64,000 nt of DNA from Streptomyces drozdowiczii. Its GTDB lineage: Bacteria; Actinomycetota; Actinomycetes; Streptomycetales; Streptomycetaceae. Below the pieces are notes generated by a model. It was not told the DNA's origin. It worked only from the letters and a program-made list of their open reading frames with translations, and did not search any database. The position numbers were made by a program, and so were the translations under genes. Shown one piece after another: positions 1 through 13,604 of this stretch (within the stretch, counting starts at the first letter, position 1; every line of letters starts with the position of its first letter). The stretch is taken from positions 5,952,001 to 6,016,000 of the forward strand of contig NZ_CP098740.1 in assembly GCF_026167665.1 (NCBI RefSeq), written 5' to 3'.

Positions 1-1423
1 GCACCGGGAGGTGCACCGCCCCGCCCTCCCGCTCCACCACGACCCGCCCGCCCTCCAGCCGGGACGTGTACCGCTCGACCTCCACCGGCTCCCGGCCGTC
101 ACCCGCGTCCCGGACCACCGTCCCGCCACCCGGACGCCCCGCCACCGGCGCCCACACCTCCAGCTCCAGACCGCCGTCCGCACCCCGCACCGGAATCACC
201 GCCCCCGCCCGGGCCAGCACCGGCACCCGGGACAGCGGCGCCTCCACCACCGCCCGCCCCGGCCCCTCGTACACCGCCCCGCTCACCGTGTCGTACCAGC
301 GCCCCGGCGGCAGCGGCACCGACCGGCGCACCGCCCCCGGCTCCAGCACGGGCGCCACCAGCAGGGCGTCACCGAGCAGGAAGGCGTCCTCGCAGTCCCG
401 CAGCTCCCGGTCCCCGGGCGCCGACCACCACAGCGGGCGCACGCACGGCGCACCCGTCAGCGCCGCAAGCCGCGCCAAGGTCACCGCGTACGGCCGCAAC
501 CGCTCCCGCTCCACCAGCGCCTCCGGCTCGAACTCCCATGGCTCGCCCCAGTGTCGGGCGGACGGCGGCACCGCGGCAGCCCCCGTCAGCGCCGACCATC
601 CCGCCAGCACCCGGGCCGGGGTACCCGCCACCGCCCAGCAGCGCAACGGCCCGCCGTCCACCCGCACCTCCGAAGCGCCCAGCAGGTCGTGCCCGGACCC
701 CGCGCCCTCCCTCCCCTCCCGCAACGTCATCCGGCCCGACCAGGAGTTGTCGTAGAACACCAGGTGCGTCCCCGCGTCCGCCACCACCAACTGCACCGGC
801 GGCGTCGGATACAGCGGATCGTCCCCCGGCCCGAACCGCCCGCCCGGTTCCGTGCTCCCCAACGCGTACGACCCGTCCCGCAGCCGAGGCCCCGCCGCCC
901 GCCCACCCAGCCCGAAGAACCGCGCGTCCGCCGCCACCTCCGCACGCTGCACCCACCGCGCCGCCCCGCCCGCCACCGGCTCCCACCACCGCGGCGGCAG
1001 TTCCCGGCGCAGCACCACCCCGCCCGGCGTCCGCAGCTCCACCGCCCCGTGCCGCGACACCGCGACCGTCAGCCGCTCCGCCACGACCTGCCAACCGCCG
1101 TCCGTACCCGGCTCCAGCACCGCCCGCAGATCCGCCGCGGGCGCCTCCCCGTCCACCGCGTACGACGGCCCCGGCCCGGCCCCGTCCCACCCCCAGAACA
1201 CCGCACCGCCCACCGCCACCCGGATCCGCAACTCCGAACGCGCGAACCGCACCACACCGCCACCCGGCCCCGGCTCAGCCCCCGTCACAGGCCCCGGCAC
1301 CCGCGCCCGCTCCGCCCCGCGCCCCGGCAGCGCCCACGCGTCCGCACGCGCCCGGCGCACCATGCGCAGCCCCCGCTTCGAACCCACCGACTTCACCGAG
1401 CGCACCAGGTCACGACCGTTCAT
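1..1423 (-). CDS. GH31-like protein without catalytic barrel (3' end outside window)
   Basis: The ORF reads leftward from ATG at 1423 and is still open at base 1, giving 474 visible codons. Residues about 50-270 resemble the N-terminal mutarotase-like beta domain of glycoside hydrolase family 31. Residues from about 290 on match the end of the barrel and the C-terminal beta domain: an EPWEFE segment, a PLWW segment, FLLGDALLVAPV and the RWYDTVSG and RAGAVIPV stretches. In normal GH31 enzymes roughly 300 residues carrying the catalytic aspartates lie between these parts. Here they are joined in frame near residue 287. The family assignment is from motif recognition; loss of hydrolase activity is inferred. 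It could be a natural non-enzymatic paralogue or a recent deletion. Confidence 0.7.
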   Translation of the reverse strand, partial: MNGRDLVRSVKSVGSKRGLRMVRRARADAWALPGRGAERARVPGPVTGAEPGPGGGVVRFARSELRIRVAVGGAVFWGWDGAGPGPSYAVDGEAPAADLRAVLEPGTDGGWQVVAERLTVAVSRHGAVELRTPGGVVLRRELPPRWWEPVAGGAARWVQRAEVAADARFFGLGGRAAGPRLRDGSYALGSTEPGGRFGPGDDPLYPTPPVQLVVADAGTHLVFYDNSWSGRMTLREGREGAGSGHDLLGASEVRVDGGPLRCWAVAGTPARVLAGWSALTGAAAVPPSARHWGEPWEFEPEALVERERLRPYAVTLARLAALTGAPCVRPLWWSAPGDRELRDCEDAFLLGDALLVAPVLEPGAVRRSVPLPPGRWYDTVSGAVYEGPGRAVVEAPLSRVPVLARAGAVIPVRGADGGLELEVWAPVAGRPGGGTVVRDAGDGREPVEVERYTSRLEGGRVVVEREGGAVHLPV

Positions 1424-1557
1424 GCCGCTCACCCTGCCACCCGCCCGACCGCGAACAGGCGCCGTTCAACTTCCGTTCATCCCGCACCCGACGTGGCCGG
1501 ACCACATACCGGGACACGACAGCATGTACGGGCAACCCTGGTGCGAAGGACGATCAC

Positions 1558-1659
1558 ATGGCATCGTCCGTGACGTCGTCTCACGCGCACACCCCCGCCC
1601 GTGCGCGCGACCTGCGCACACTCCGCGTACCCGCACCAGCCAGGGAGCCGCCCCCATGA
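1558..1659 (+). CDS. possible 33-aa leader ORF before acetoacetyl-CoA synthetase
   Basis: A short ORF of 33 residues starts with ATG at 1558, seven bases after an AAGGA ribosome binding site (1546-1550). Its TGA stop overlaps the ATG of the next gene as ATGA (1656-1659). The peptide is rich in Ala, Pro, Arg and Ser and resembles no family I know. The overlap suggests translational coupling, but the downstream gene also has its own site (AGGGAG, 1642-1647). The reading may be accidental in such GC-rich DNA. Confidence 0.35.
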   Translation: MASSVTSSHAHTPARARDLRTLRVPAPAREPPP

Positions 1660-3632
1660 CCTCAGCAGCCGACGAAGCCCCCCTGTGGCAGCCCGGCCCC
1701 GACCGCATCGCGGCCGCCGCCGTCACCCGCTTCCAGAGCTGGGCCGCCGAACACCACGGCGCACCCGCCGAGGGCGGCTACGCCAGTCTGCACCGCTGGT
1801 CCGTCGACGAACTCGACACCTTCTGGAAGGCCGTCGCCGAGTGGTTCGACATCCGCTTCTCCACCCCGTACGAACAGGTCATCGGCGACCGCTCGATGCC
1901 CGGCGCCACCTGGTTCACCGGCGCCACCCTCAACTACGCCGAGCACGCGCTGCGCGCCTCCGAGGACCCCCTGCGCGCCGAGGCACCCGCCCTTCTCCAT
2001 GTGGACGAGAGCCACACCCAGGCCCCGACCTCCTGGTCTGAGCTGCGCCGCCAGGTCGGCTCGCTCGCCGCCGAACTCCGCGCCCTCGGCGTCACCCCCG
2101 GCGACCGCGTCAGCGGCTACCTCCCCAACATCCCGCAGGCCGTCGTCGCCTTCCTCGCCACCGCGGCCGTCGGCGGGATCTGGACCTCCTGCGCCCCCGA
2201 CTTCGGCGCCCGCAGCGTCCTCGACCGCTTCCAACAGGTCGAACCCGTCGTCCTGTTCACCGTCGACGGCTACCGCTACGGCGGCAAGGAACACCACCGC
2301 GCCGACACCGTCGCCGAACTGCGCCGCGAACTGCCCACCCTGCGCGCCGTCGTGCACATCCCGCTGCTCGGCACCGAAGCCCCCGAGGGCGCCCTCGACT
2401 GGGCCGCCCTGACCGCCGCAGACACCGAACCGGTCTTCGAGCAGGTCCCCTTCGACCACCCGCTCTGGGTCCTCTACTCCTCGGGCACCACCGGCCTGCC
2501 CAAGGCCATCGTCCAGTCGCAGGGCGGCATCCTGGTCGAACACCTCAAGCAGCTCGGCCTCCACTGCGACCTCGGCCCCGAGGACCGCTTCTTCTGGTAC
2601 ACCTCCACCGGCTGGATGATGTGGAACTTCCTCGTCTCCGGCCTCCTCACCGGCGCCACCGTCGTGCTGTACGACGGAAGCCCGGGCTACCCGGACGTCA
2701 GCGCCCAGTGGCGCGTCGCCGAACAGACCGGCGCCACCCTCTACGGCACCTCCGCCGCCTATGTCATGGCCTGCCGCAAGGCCGGCATCCACCCGGGACG
2801 CGACTTCGACCTCTCCCGCGTCCAGTGCGTCGCCACCACCGGCTCCCCGCTCCCGCCGGACGGCTTCCGCTGGCTCCACGACGAGGTCGCCGACGACCTG
2901 TGGATCGCCTCCGTCAGCGGCGGCACCGACGTCTGCAGCTGCTTCGCGGGCGCGGTGCCCACCCTCCCCGTCCACATCGGCGAGCTCCAGGCCGCCAGCC
3001 TCGGCACGGACCTCCACTCCTGGGACCCCGCGGGCGAACCGCTCACCGGCGAGGTCGGCGAACTCGTCGTCACCGAGCCGATGCCCTCCATGCCGGTCCG
3101 CTTCTGGAACGACCCCGACGGCAGCCGCTACCACGACAGCTACTTCGACGTGTACCCCGGCGTCTGGCGCCACGGCGACTGGATCACGATCACCGACCGC
3201 GGCTCCGTCGTCATCCACGGCCGCTCCGACTCCACCCTCAACCGGCAGGGCGTCCGCATGGGCTCCGCCGACATCTACGAAGCCGTCGAACGCCTCCCCG
3301 AGATCCGCGAATCCCTCGTCATCGGCCTGGAGGAACCGGACGGCGGCTACTGGATGCCGCTCTTCGTCCACCTCGCCGAAGGCGCCACCCTGGACGACGC
3401 CCTCCGCGACAGCATCAAGCGCACCATCCGCGAGAACCTCTCACCCCGCCACGTCCCCGACGAGGTCATCGAGGTCCCCGGCATCCCGCACACCCTCACC
3501 GGCAAGCGCATCGAGGTTCCGGTCAAGCGCCTCCTCCAGGGAACAGCCCTGGAAAAGGCCGTCAACCCCGGCTCCATCGACAACCTGAAGCTCCTCCACT
3601 TCTACGAGAAGCTGGCCCGCGAACGCCGCTGA
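1656..3632 (+). CDS. acetoacetyl-CoA synthetase
   Basis: This 658-residue enzyme joins acetoacetate to CoA with ATP in the cytoplasm, salvaging ketone bodies for polyketide, lipid or sterol-like synthesis. It has the acyl-CoA synthetase N-terminal cap (about residues 40-95), the AMP-binding P-loop YSSGTTGLPK at 274-283, the STGWMMWN segment typical of acetoacetate-type enzymes and the C-terminal catalytic lysine K617 in LTGKR. Length fits the AACS family (about 650), longer than ordinary medium-chain ligases. The start at 1656 is set by AGGGAG eight bases upstream. It is transcribed away from the GH31-like gene, sharing a 230-base divergent region. In known Streptomyces the same gene sits beside the following unknown gene and ptsI. 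Confidence 0.92.
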   Translation: MTSAADEAPLWQPGPDRIAAAAVTRFQSWAAEHHGAPAEGGYASLHRWSVDELDTFWKAVAEWFDIRFSTPYEQVIGDRSMPGATWFTGATLNYAEHALRASEDPLRAEAPALLHVDESHTQAPTSWSELRRQVGSLAAELRALGVTPGDRVSGYLPNIPQAVVAFLATAAVGGIWTSCAPDFGARSVLDRFQQVEPVVLFTVDGYRYGGKEHHRADTVAELRRELPTLRAVVHIPLLGTEAPEGALDWAALTAADTEPVFEQVPFDHPLWVLYSSGTTGLPKAIVQSQGGILVEHLKQLGLHCDLGPEDRFFWYTSTGWMMWNFLVSGLLTGATVVLYDGSPGYPDVSAQWRVAEQTGATLYGTSAAYVMACRKAGIHPGRDFDLSRVQCVATTGSPLPPDGFRWLHDEVADDLWIASVSGGTDVCSCFAGAVPTLPVHIGELQAASLGTDLHSWDPAGEPLTGEVGELVVTEPMPSMPVRFWNDPDGSRYHDSYFDVYPGVWRHGDWITITDRGSVVIHGRSDSTLNRQGVRMGSADIYEAVERLPEIRESLVIGLEEPDGGYWMPLFVHLAEGATLDDALRDSIKRTIRENLSPRHVPDEVIEVPGIPHTLTGKRIEVPVKRLLQGTALEKAVNPGSIDNLKLLHFYEKLARERR

Positions 3633-3699
3633 CCGCCCCGTTGTCAGTGCCCATGATTACGCTGAGTGAGCAATGATCGACAGCGCACTGGGGGACATC

Positions 3700-4620
3700 A
3701 TGGCGCAGACAAGGAACAAGCGGACCACCGTCCACGGACGGACCGTCACCACCACCATGCGACGCACGCTCCGCCGCGAAGCACCCACCACCATCGGCCT
3801 GCTGGCCGACGAGGAGGACTTCGCGGCGATGCGCCGCTTCCGCACCTTCACCTTCGACGACCACGGCGTCTACCTGGAACAGGTGGAGGCCCTCCTCAAG
3901 GCCCTCACCGCCCAGGGCGTGCACACGACGGTCGCCCTCTTCGACCCGCTGGAGTACGCGCGGTACTGCGCGGAGACCGGCATCGCCCCCGACACCCCGG
4001 CCGCCCGCAGCCGCTTCACCGCGGAGATCGCCGCCTGCGGAGCCACCGTCACCTACGAAGGCCAGCCCCTGGACGCCCTGATCCAGGTCCTCGTCGGCCG
4101 CGCGGTCCGCCGGGCCACCTGGGAGTACGCCACCATGCTCCTGGCCGGCCTCGGCGACTGCGCGGACTGCGGCCGGGACATCGGCAGCGCCGCCTTCGAC
4201 CGCGCCTCCCACCTCCTGGAACGCATCCTGGAGGCGGCCGGACCCGGCACGCACCACCTGGTGTGCAGCACCCCCACCGAGAACGACCAGCTGCTCGCCG
4301 CCCTGCACACCGACCGCCCCACCGCGGGGTCCGTCCTGCTCGACACCTCGGAGGGCGCCGAGTTCGTGAGCGTCCTCGCCGTCGCCATCGCCCTGGAGAG
4401 CCACGGCGGAGTCGTCCTGCGTACGAGCAACTCCGGCGCCCCGGACCGTGTGCACGGCTGGCGCCTGAGCCGGGGCAACCTCGACCCGCTCACCGCCGGC
4501 GAGGTCTTCAGCGCCTACTGCACCGACGCGGACACGGGCGAACCCGTCGCCCCCGAGTCCGGCGTGGAGTACTGCGCGGGCTTCGACATCGGCGCCGACG
4601 AACCGGAGGAACACCGCTGA
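3700..4620 (+). CDS. conserved Streptomyces protein of unknown function
   Basis: A soluble 306-residue protein. I recognise it as a conserved Streptomyces neighbour of ptsI but know no function. The N-terminus is basic and threonine-rich (RTVTTTMRRTLRRE), followed by a mixed alpha/beta region with a C-A-D-C-G cysteine pair near the middle that could bind metal. No signal peptide or membrane segment is visible. An upstream ATG at 3673 is in frame, but the ATG at 3700 has GGGGG (3690-3694) directly before it and is preferred. The gene ends five bases before a strong hairpin shared with the convergent ptsI. Confidence 0.75.
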   Translation: MAQTRNKRTTVHGRTVTTTMRRTLRREAPTTIGLLADEEDFAAMRRFRTFTFDDHGVYLEQVEALLKALTAQGVHTTVALFDPLEYARYCAETGIAPDTPAARSRFTAEIAACGATVTYEGQPLDALIQVLVGRAVRRATWEYATMLLAGLGDCADCGRDIGSAAFDRASHLLERILEAAGPGTHHLVCSTPTENDQLLAALHTDRPTAGSVLLDTSEGAEFVSVLAVAIALESHGGVVLRTSNSGAPDRVHGWRLSRGNLDPLTAGEVFSAYCTDADTGEPVAPESGVEYCAGFDIGADEPEEHR

Positions 4621-4624
4621 CACG

Positions 4625-4667
4625 GTGAAGGGGCTTCCCGCCGGTCCCCGGCGGAAAGCCCCTTCAC
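4625..4667. terminator. bidirectional hairpin terminator
   Basis: A near-perfect 20-bp inverted repeat (4625-4644 against 4648-4667, one mismatch, three-base loop) lies between two convergent genes, the unknown gene ending at 4620 and ptsI ending at 4689. Confidence 0.85.
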
Positions 4668-4688
4668 GTCGCGTCGTCCGCTCCCGGA

Positions 4689-6359
4689 CTACTCGCCCGA
4701 CAGCACCGCCTGCGCCGCCCGGCGCGCCTCCTCGGCGGAGTCCGCCGCGCGCGCGGCCGAAGCGGCCCGCTCGCACTGCGCCAGCGTGTACTTGGCCAGC
4801 GTGGCGCGTACATAGGGAATGGAGGCCGCGCCCATCGACAGGGACGTCACACCCAGACCCGTCAGCACACAGGCGAGCAGCGGATCGGAGGCCGCCTCAC
4901 CGCACACACCACAGCTCTTGCCCTCGGCCTTGGCCGCCTCGGCGGACAGCGCGACCAGATCCAGCAGCGCCGGCTGCCACGGGTCCTGAAGCCGGGAGAC
5001 GGCACCGACCTGACGGTCGGCGGCGAAGGTGTACTGCGCCAGGTCGTTGGTGCCCAGCGACAGGAACTCCACCTCCTGGAGCACGGAACGCGCCCGCAGC
5101 GCGGCGGACGGGATCTCGACCATCGCGCCGAACTTCGCGTTCAGCCCGGCCTCGCGGCAGGCGTCGGCGAAGGCCTTGGCGTCCGCGCGGTCGGCCACCA
5201 TGGGCGCCATGACCTCGAGGTAGACGGGCAGCCCCTCGGCAGCCTTCGACAGCGCGGTCAGCTGGGTACGCAGCACGTCCGGGTGGTCCAGCAGGCTCCG
5301 CAGGCCACGCACGCCCAGCGCCGGGTTCGGCTCGTCCGCCGGGGTCAGGAAGTCGAGCGGCTTGTCCGCGCCCGCGTCCAGCACACGCACCACGACACGC
5401 CCCTCGGGGAACGCCTCGAGCACCGCGCGGTACGCCGCGATCTGCTTCTCCTCGGACGGCGCCTGCTTGCTGTCGTCCAGGAAGAGGAACTCCGTACGGA
5501 ACAGGCCGACGCCCTCCGCACCCGCCTCCACGGCCGCCGGCACGTCACCGGGACCGCCGACGTTGGCGAGGAGCGGCACCTTGTGGCCGTCCGACGTGGC
5601 ACCGGGGCCCGTCGCGGCGGTCAGCGCGGCCTTGCGCGCTGCGGCGGCGCTCTCCAGCTCCGCCCGCTTGGCGTCGCTCGGGTCCACGAAGATCTCGCCG
5701 GTGCTGCCGTCCACGGCGATGAGCGTGCCCTCGGCCAGCTCACCGGCGCCGGGCAGGGCCACCACGGCGGGGACGCCGAGCGCCCGGGCCAGGATGGCGC
5801 TGTGGCTGGTCGGCCCGCCCTCCTCGGTGACGAAGCCGAGGACCAACGCGGGGTCCAGCAGCGCTGTGTCGGCGGGGGCGAGGTCCCGGGCGATCAGGAC
5901 GTAGGGCTCGTCGCTGTCCGGCACACCGGGCATCGGCACACCGAGCAGCCGCGCCACGATGCGGTTGCGGACGTCGTCGAGGTCGGCGACCCGGCCCGCC
6001 AGGTACTCGCCGGCACCGGCGAGGAGCGCCCGGTACGAGGCGAACGCGTCGTACACGCCGCGCTCGGCGGTGCTCCCGACGGCGATGCGGCGTTCGACAT
6101 CGGCCATGAGCTCGGGGTCCTGGGCCATCATGGCCTGGGCCTCCAGCACATGCTGTGCCTCGCCACCGGCCAGGTTGCCGCGCGCGATGAGGTCGGCGGC
6201 CACGGCCTCGACGGCCTGGCGGGCCCGCCCCTGCTCGCGCTCGGCCTCCTCGGCCGGGATCTGCTTGGCCGGCGGTTCGAGCACCGCGGTGCCCATGTGC
6301 CGTACCTCGCCGATCGCCACACCGTGGCTCACGCCTACGCCTCGCAGCGTTGTCTCCAT
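4689..6359 (-). CDS. ptsI: PTS Enzyme I (phosphoenolpyruvate-protein phosphotransferase)
   Basis: Enzyme I takes phosphate from phosphoenolpyruvate and passes it to HPr, the first step of sugar uptake by the phosphotransferase system. The 556-residue length equals that of Streptomyces Enzyme I. The phosphorylated histidine is H186 in the GGPTSHSAILAR signature. The C-terminal PEP-binding barrel carries the metal/PEP motifs (FRTEFLFLD, SLGTNDLAQYTFAADR) and the active-site cysteine in CGVCGEAA. Start at 6359 (METTL) is chosen because GGAG lies nine bases upstream and because the in-frame ATG at 6425 would overlap the intergenic region after crr. It lies 79 bases downstream of crr, presumably one operon. 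No HPr gene is in the window. Confidence 0.95.
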   Translation of the reverse strand: METTLRGVGVSHGVAIGEVRHMGTAVLEPPAKQIPAEEAEREQGRARQAVEAVAADLIARGNLAGGEAQHVLEAQAMMAQDPELMADVERRIAVGSTAERGVYDAFASYRALLAGAGEYLAGRVADLDDVRNRIVARLLGVPMPGVPDSDEPYVLIARDLAPADTALLDPALVLGFVTEEGGPTSHSAILARALGVPAVVALPGAGELAEGTLIAVDGSTGEIFVDPSDAKRAELESAAAARKAALTAATGPGATSDGHKVPLLANVGGPGDVPAAVEAGAEGVGLFRTEFLFLDDSKQAPSEEKQIAAYRAVLEAFPEGRVVVRVLDAGADKPLDFLTPADEPNPALGVRGLRSLLDHPDVLRTQLTALSKAAEGLPVYLEVMAPMVADRADAKAFADACREAGLNAKFGAMVEIPSAALRARSVLQEVEFLSLGTNDLAQYTFAADRQVGAVSRLQDPWQPALLDLVALSAEAAKAEGKSCGVCGEAASDPLLACVLTGLGVTSLSMGAASIPYVRATLAKYTLAQCERAASAARAADSAEEARRAAQAVLSGE

Positions 6360-6438
6360 TTCACCCGTCTCCGGTCGTGCGGTGGCCGTTGCCTCCGCGG
6401 TGGTGGATATCCAGTCGGCTGTCACTGCGCCGATCGCG

Positions 6439-6888
6439 TTACTGCCAGCCGAACAGGGAGTCGCCGACGGCCACCTCGCCGGACTCGGCCACGGCGGAGA
6501 GGGATTCGGCGGTCGCCTCCAGGGCCACGATGGGGCAGATCGGCGACTTGCCGGCCTTCTCGACGGCGGAGGGGTCCCAACGGACGACGCCCTGGCCGCG
6601 GGTGACGGTGTCGCCCTTGCTCACGAGCAGCTCGAAGCCCTCGCCGTTGAGCTGGACCGTGTCGATGCCCAGGTGCGTGAGCACACCGTGCCCCTCGCTG
6701 TCGACCACCACGAAAGCGTGCGGGTGGAGGGAGACGACGATGCCGTCGACGGGCGCGACCGCCTCGGAGGGCTTGCGGTCGGGGTCGATCGCGGTGCCCG
6801 GGCCGACCATCGCGCCGGAGAAGACGGGGTCGGGTACGGCAGCGAGCCCAATGGCACGTCCGGCAAGAGGGGACGTCACGTTGGTCAT
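6439..6888 (-). CDS. crr: PTS glucose-type EIIA component
   Basis: A 149-residue EIIA-Glc protein that relays phosphate from HPr to sugar permeases of the glucose/N-acetylglucosamine family and may take part in carbon regulation. The two active-site histidines are H57 (PHAF) and H72 in THLGIDTV, the latter being the one phosphorylated in the family. The start at 6888 follows GGGAGG with six-base spacing. It is the first gene of a crr-ptsI operon, the order known from other Streptomyces. I looked for a DasR-type dre site upstream and saw none. Confidence 0.95.
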   Translation of the reverse strand: MTNVTSPLAGRAIGLAAVPDPVFSGAMVGPGTAIDPDRKPSEAVAPVDGIVVSLHPHAFVVVDSEGHGVLTHLGIDTVQLNGEGFELLVSKGDTVTRGQGVVRWDPSAVEKAGKSPICPIVALEATAESLSAVAESGEVAVGDSLFGWQ

Positions 6889-7587
6889 GGGGGCCTCCCA
6901 GTGGAGCTTCGAAGGTGCCGCCACGGCTTGATAGGAGGACGGCGTACTGCTCAGCAGAGTAAGTCATAAGAAGTCCCGGTTCCGCCCGAGTCCTGGCGGT
7001 TCGAGGACCTAGGGGCGCACCGGAAACGATTTGCCTCGACTCCCGGCAGCCTGTACTGTCGTACTCCTGCCTGGCCCCAACGCGACTTTGAGTCGGGGGT
7101 CGGCAGCGGCTATTGAGCCCAAACCCTAACCCGAAATCGGGCACCCGCATGTCTGCGGGGGGCCGGTCAGGGGGGCCGGAAAGGTTTGATAGTGTCTGAG
7201 CCGCCGGAAAGGGAAACGCGAAAGCGAAGAACTGGAAAGCGAAAATCGCTTGACCCGCTTCGACCGGGAATCGGACACGAAAGAGTCTGATAGAGTCGGA
7301 AACGCAAGACCGAAGGGAAGCGCCCGGAGGAAAGCCCCAGAAAATGTTCTGCGGGTGAGTACAAAGGAAGCGTCCGTTCCTTGAGAACTCAACAGCGTGC
7401 CAAAAGTCAACGCCAGATATGTTGATACCCCGGCCTGCTTCAGCAGGTTGGTGGTTCCTTTGAAAAGTCCTGCACGGTCCTTCGGGTCCGGGTAGGCGAA
7501 ACACAGCGAGGACGCAGTGGACGACGGGTCATATTCCGACCTGGTTGTTCCGCTCTCGTGATGTGTCTCCCGATTACGGGAAAACAT
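6889..7587 (+). promoter_or_regulatory. rrn operon promoter and leader region, divergent from crr
   Basis: No gene is visible here. Candidate rrn promoter elements include TTGCCT-N17-TACTGT (7031-7059), a TTGACC box (7250-7255) and two similar -10-like sequences within TTGATAGTGTC and CTGATAGAGTC (-10 at 7190-7195 and 7291-7296), suggesting several tandem promoters as known for Streptomyces rrn operons. A hairpin with arms AAGGAA/TTCCTT (7364-7369, 7377-7382) precedes the conserved leader ending before the 16S gene. A short palindrome CTGCTCAGCAG (6947-6957) lies on the crr side. Confidence 0.6.
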
Positions 7588-12537
<4,950 letters not shown>

Positions 12538-12617
12538 CTCAGTTGCTCGCGTCCACTGTGTTAGTTCTGAAATAACGAACAGCCGTGTTGTTGCCCGGTG
12601 TTGGTTAATTTCATAGT

Positions 12618-12734
12618 GTTTCGGTGGTCATTGCGTTAGGGAAACGCCCGGTTACATTCCGAACCCGGAAGCTAAGCCTTTCAGCGCCGATGGTACTGCA
12701 GGGGGGACCCTGTGGGAGAGTAGGACGCCGCCGA
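12618..12734 (+). rRNA. rrf: 5S ribosomal RNA
   Basis: A 117-base 5S rRNA with the GTTTCGGTGGTCATTGCG 5' strand and its pairing 3' end, and the conserved CCGAACCCGGAAGCTAAG loop. It lies 80 bases after 23S; the gap between holds nothing else recognisable. Confidence 0.95.
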
Positions 12735-12749
12735 ACTCCTTTTAGGAAG

Positions 12750-12780
12750 AGCCCCGTGCCCTTGTGGCACGGGGCTTTTT
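12750..12780 (+). terminator. rrn operon terminator
   Basis: AGCCCCGTGCC, a five-base loop and GGCACGGGGCT form a perfect 11-bp stem followed by a T run, a classical intrinsic terminator 15 bases after 5S. Confidence 0.93.
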
Positions 12781-12883
12781 CGCGTTTCCGGGGGCGCCCG
12801 GCACCCCTGTGCACCCGCCGGCCGGGGCTGAGGGTAGGGTCAGGGGGCATCATTGGCACGTTCTTGACACAGGAGGCCCCCGG

Positions 12884-13492
12884 GTGGAGGTCCAGGAGAC
12901 CCGCGTTCAGACGGACCGGGTACTCACCATCCCCAACATCCTCAGCATGTTGCGCCTGGTCGGCGTACCTGTCTTCCTGTGGCTGATCCTCCGCCCCGAG
13001 TTCGGCGGGCCCCAGAGCGATGGCTGGGCTTTGCTGGTCCTGATGTTCAGCGGGGTCAGTGACTATCTCGACGGCAAGCTCGCGCGCCGGTGGAACCAGA
13101 TCAGCAGCCTCGGACGGCTTCTCGACCCCGCCGCCGACCGGCTCTACATTCTCTCCACCCTCGTCGGACTCACCTGGCGCGAGATCCTGCCGCTCTGGCT
13201 GACCATCGCTCTGCTCGCCCGCGAGCTCATGCTCCTCGTGATGGTGGGAATCCTGCGCCGGCACGGCTATCCGCCGCCCCAGGTGAACTTCCTGGGCAAG
13301 GCCGCGACGTTCAACCTCATGTACGCATTCCCCTTGTTGCTGCTCAGCGACGGGCATGGTTGGCTGGCAGAGGTGGCGACTGTTTTCGGATGGGCGTTCG
13401 CAGGGTGGGGTACAACCCTCTATTGGTGGGCAGGAATCTTGTACGTGGTTCAGGTCCGCCGCCTGGTCAAGGCGGATGCAGTAGCCGATTGA
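12884..13492 (+). CDS. CDP-alcohol phosphatidyltransferase family protein
   Basis: An integral membrane enzyme of 202 residues that transfers a phosphatidyl group from a CDP-lipid to an alcohol; substrate not known from sequence. The diagnostic motif D-x2-DG-x2-AR-x8-G-x3-D-x3-D is intact in SDYLDGKLARRWNQISSLG and the following RLLDPAAD. Several hydrophobic segments span the rest. GTG at 12884 is chosen because AGGAGG (12871-12876) precedes it with seven-base spacing. Its position at the head of the DUF881/GarA cluster corresponds to pgsA2 of mycobacteria. The rrn operon directly upstream is a Streptomyces-side insertion in this otherwise conserved order. Confidence 0.88.
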   Translation: MEVQETRVQTDRVLTIPNILSMLRLVGVPVFLWLILRPEFGGPQSDGWALLVLMFSGVSDYLDGKLARRWNQISSLGRLLDPAADRLYILSTLVGLTWREILPLWLTIALLARELMLLVMVGILRRHGYPPPQVNFLGKAATFNLMYAFPLLLLSDGHGWLAEVATVFGWAFAGWGTTLYWWAGILYVVQVRRLVKADAVAD

Positions 13493-13604
13493 GCTCTCTG
13501 ATGTGGTGCCGTGCAACGATGCCGGCCCGCGGTTGATGACACAGAAGCTGCCCTGACGGGCGAAGTCGGCTCGACCGTCGTCTCTCAAGGAGGACGTTTC
13601 CGAC

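Noticed and set aside
11..1573. 520-residue plus-strand frame over the GH31-like gene
   Set aside because: Extremely Arg/Pro/His-rich, the usual shadow of a GC-rich gene on the other strand.
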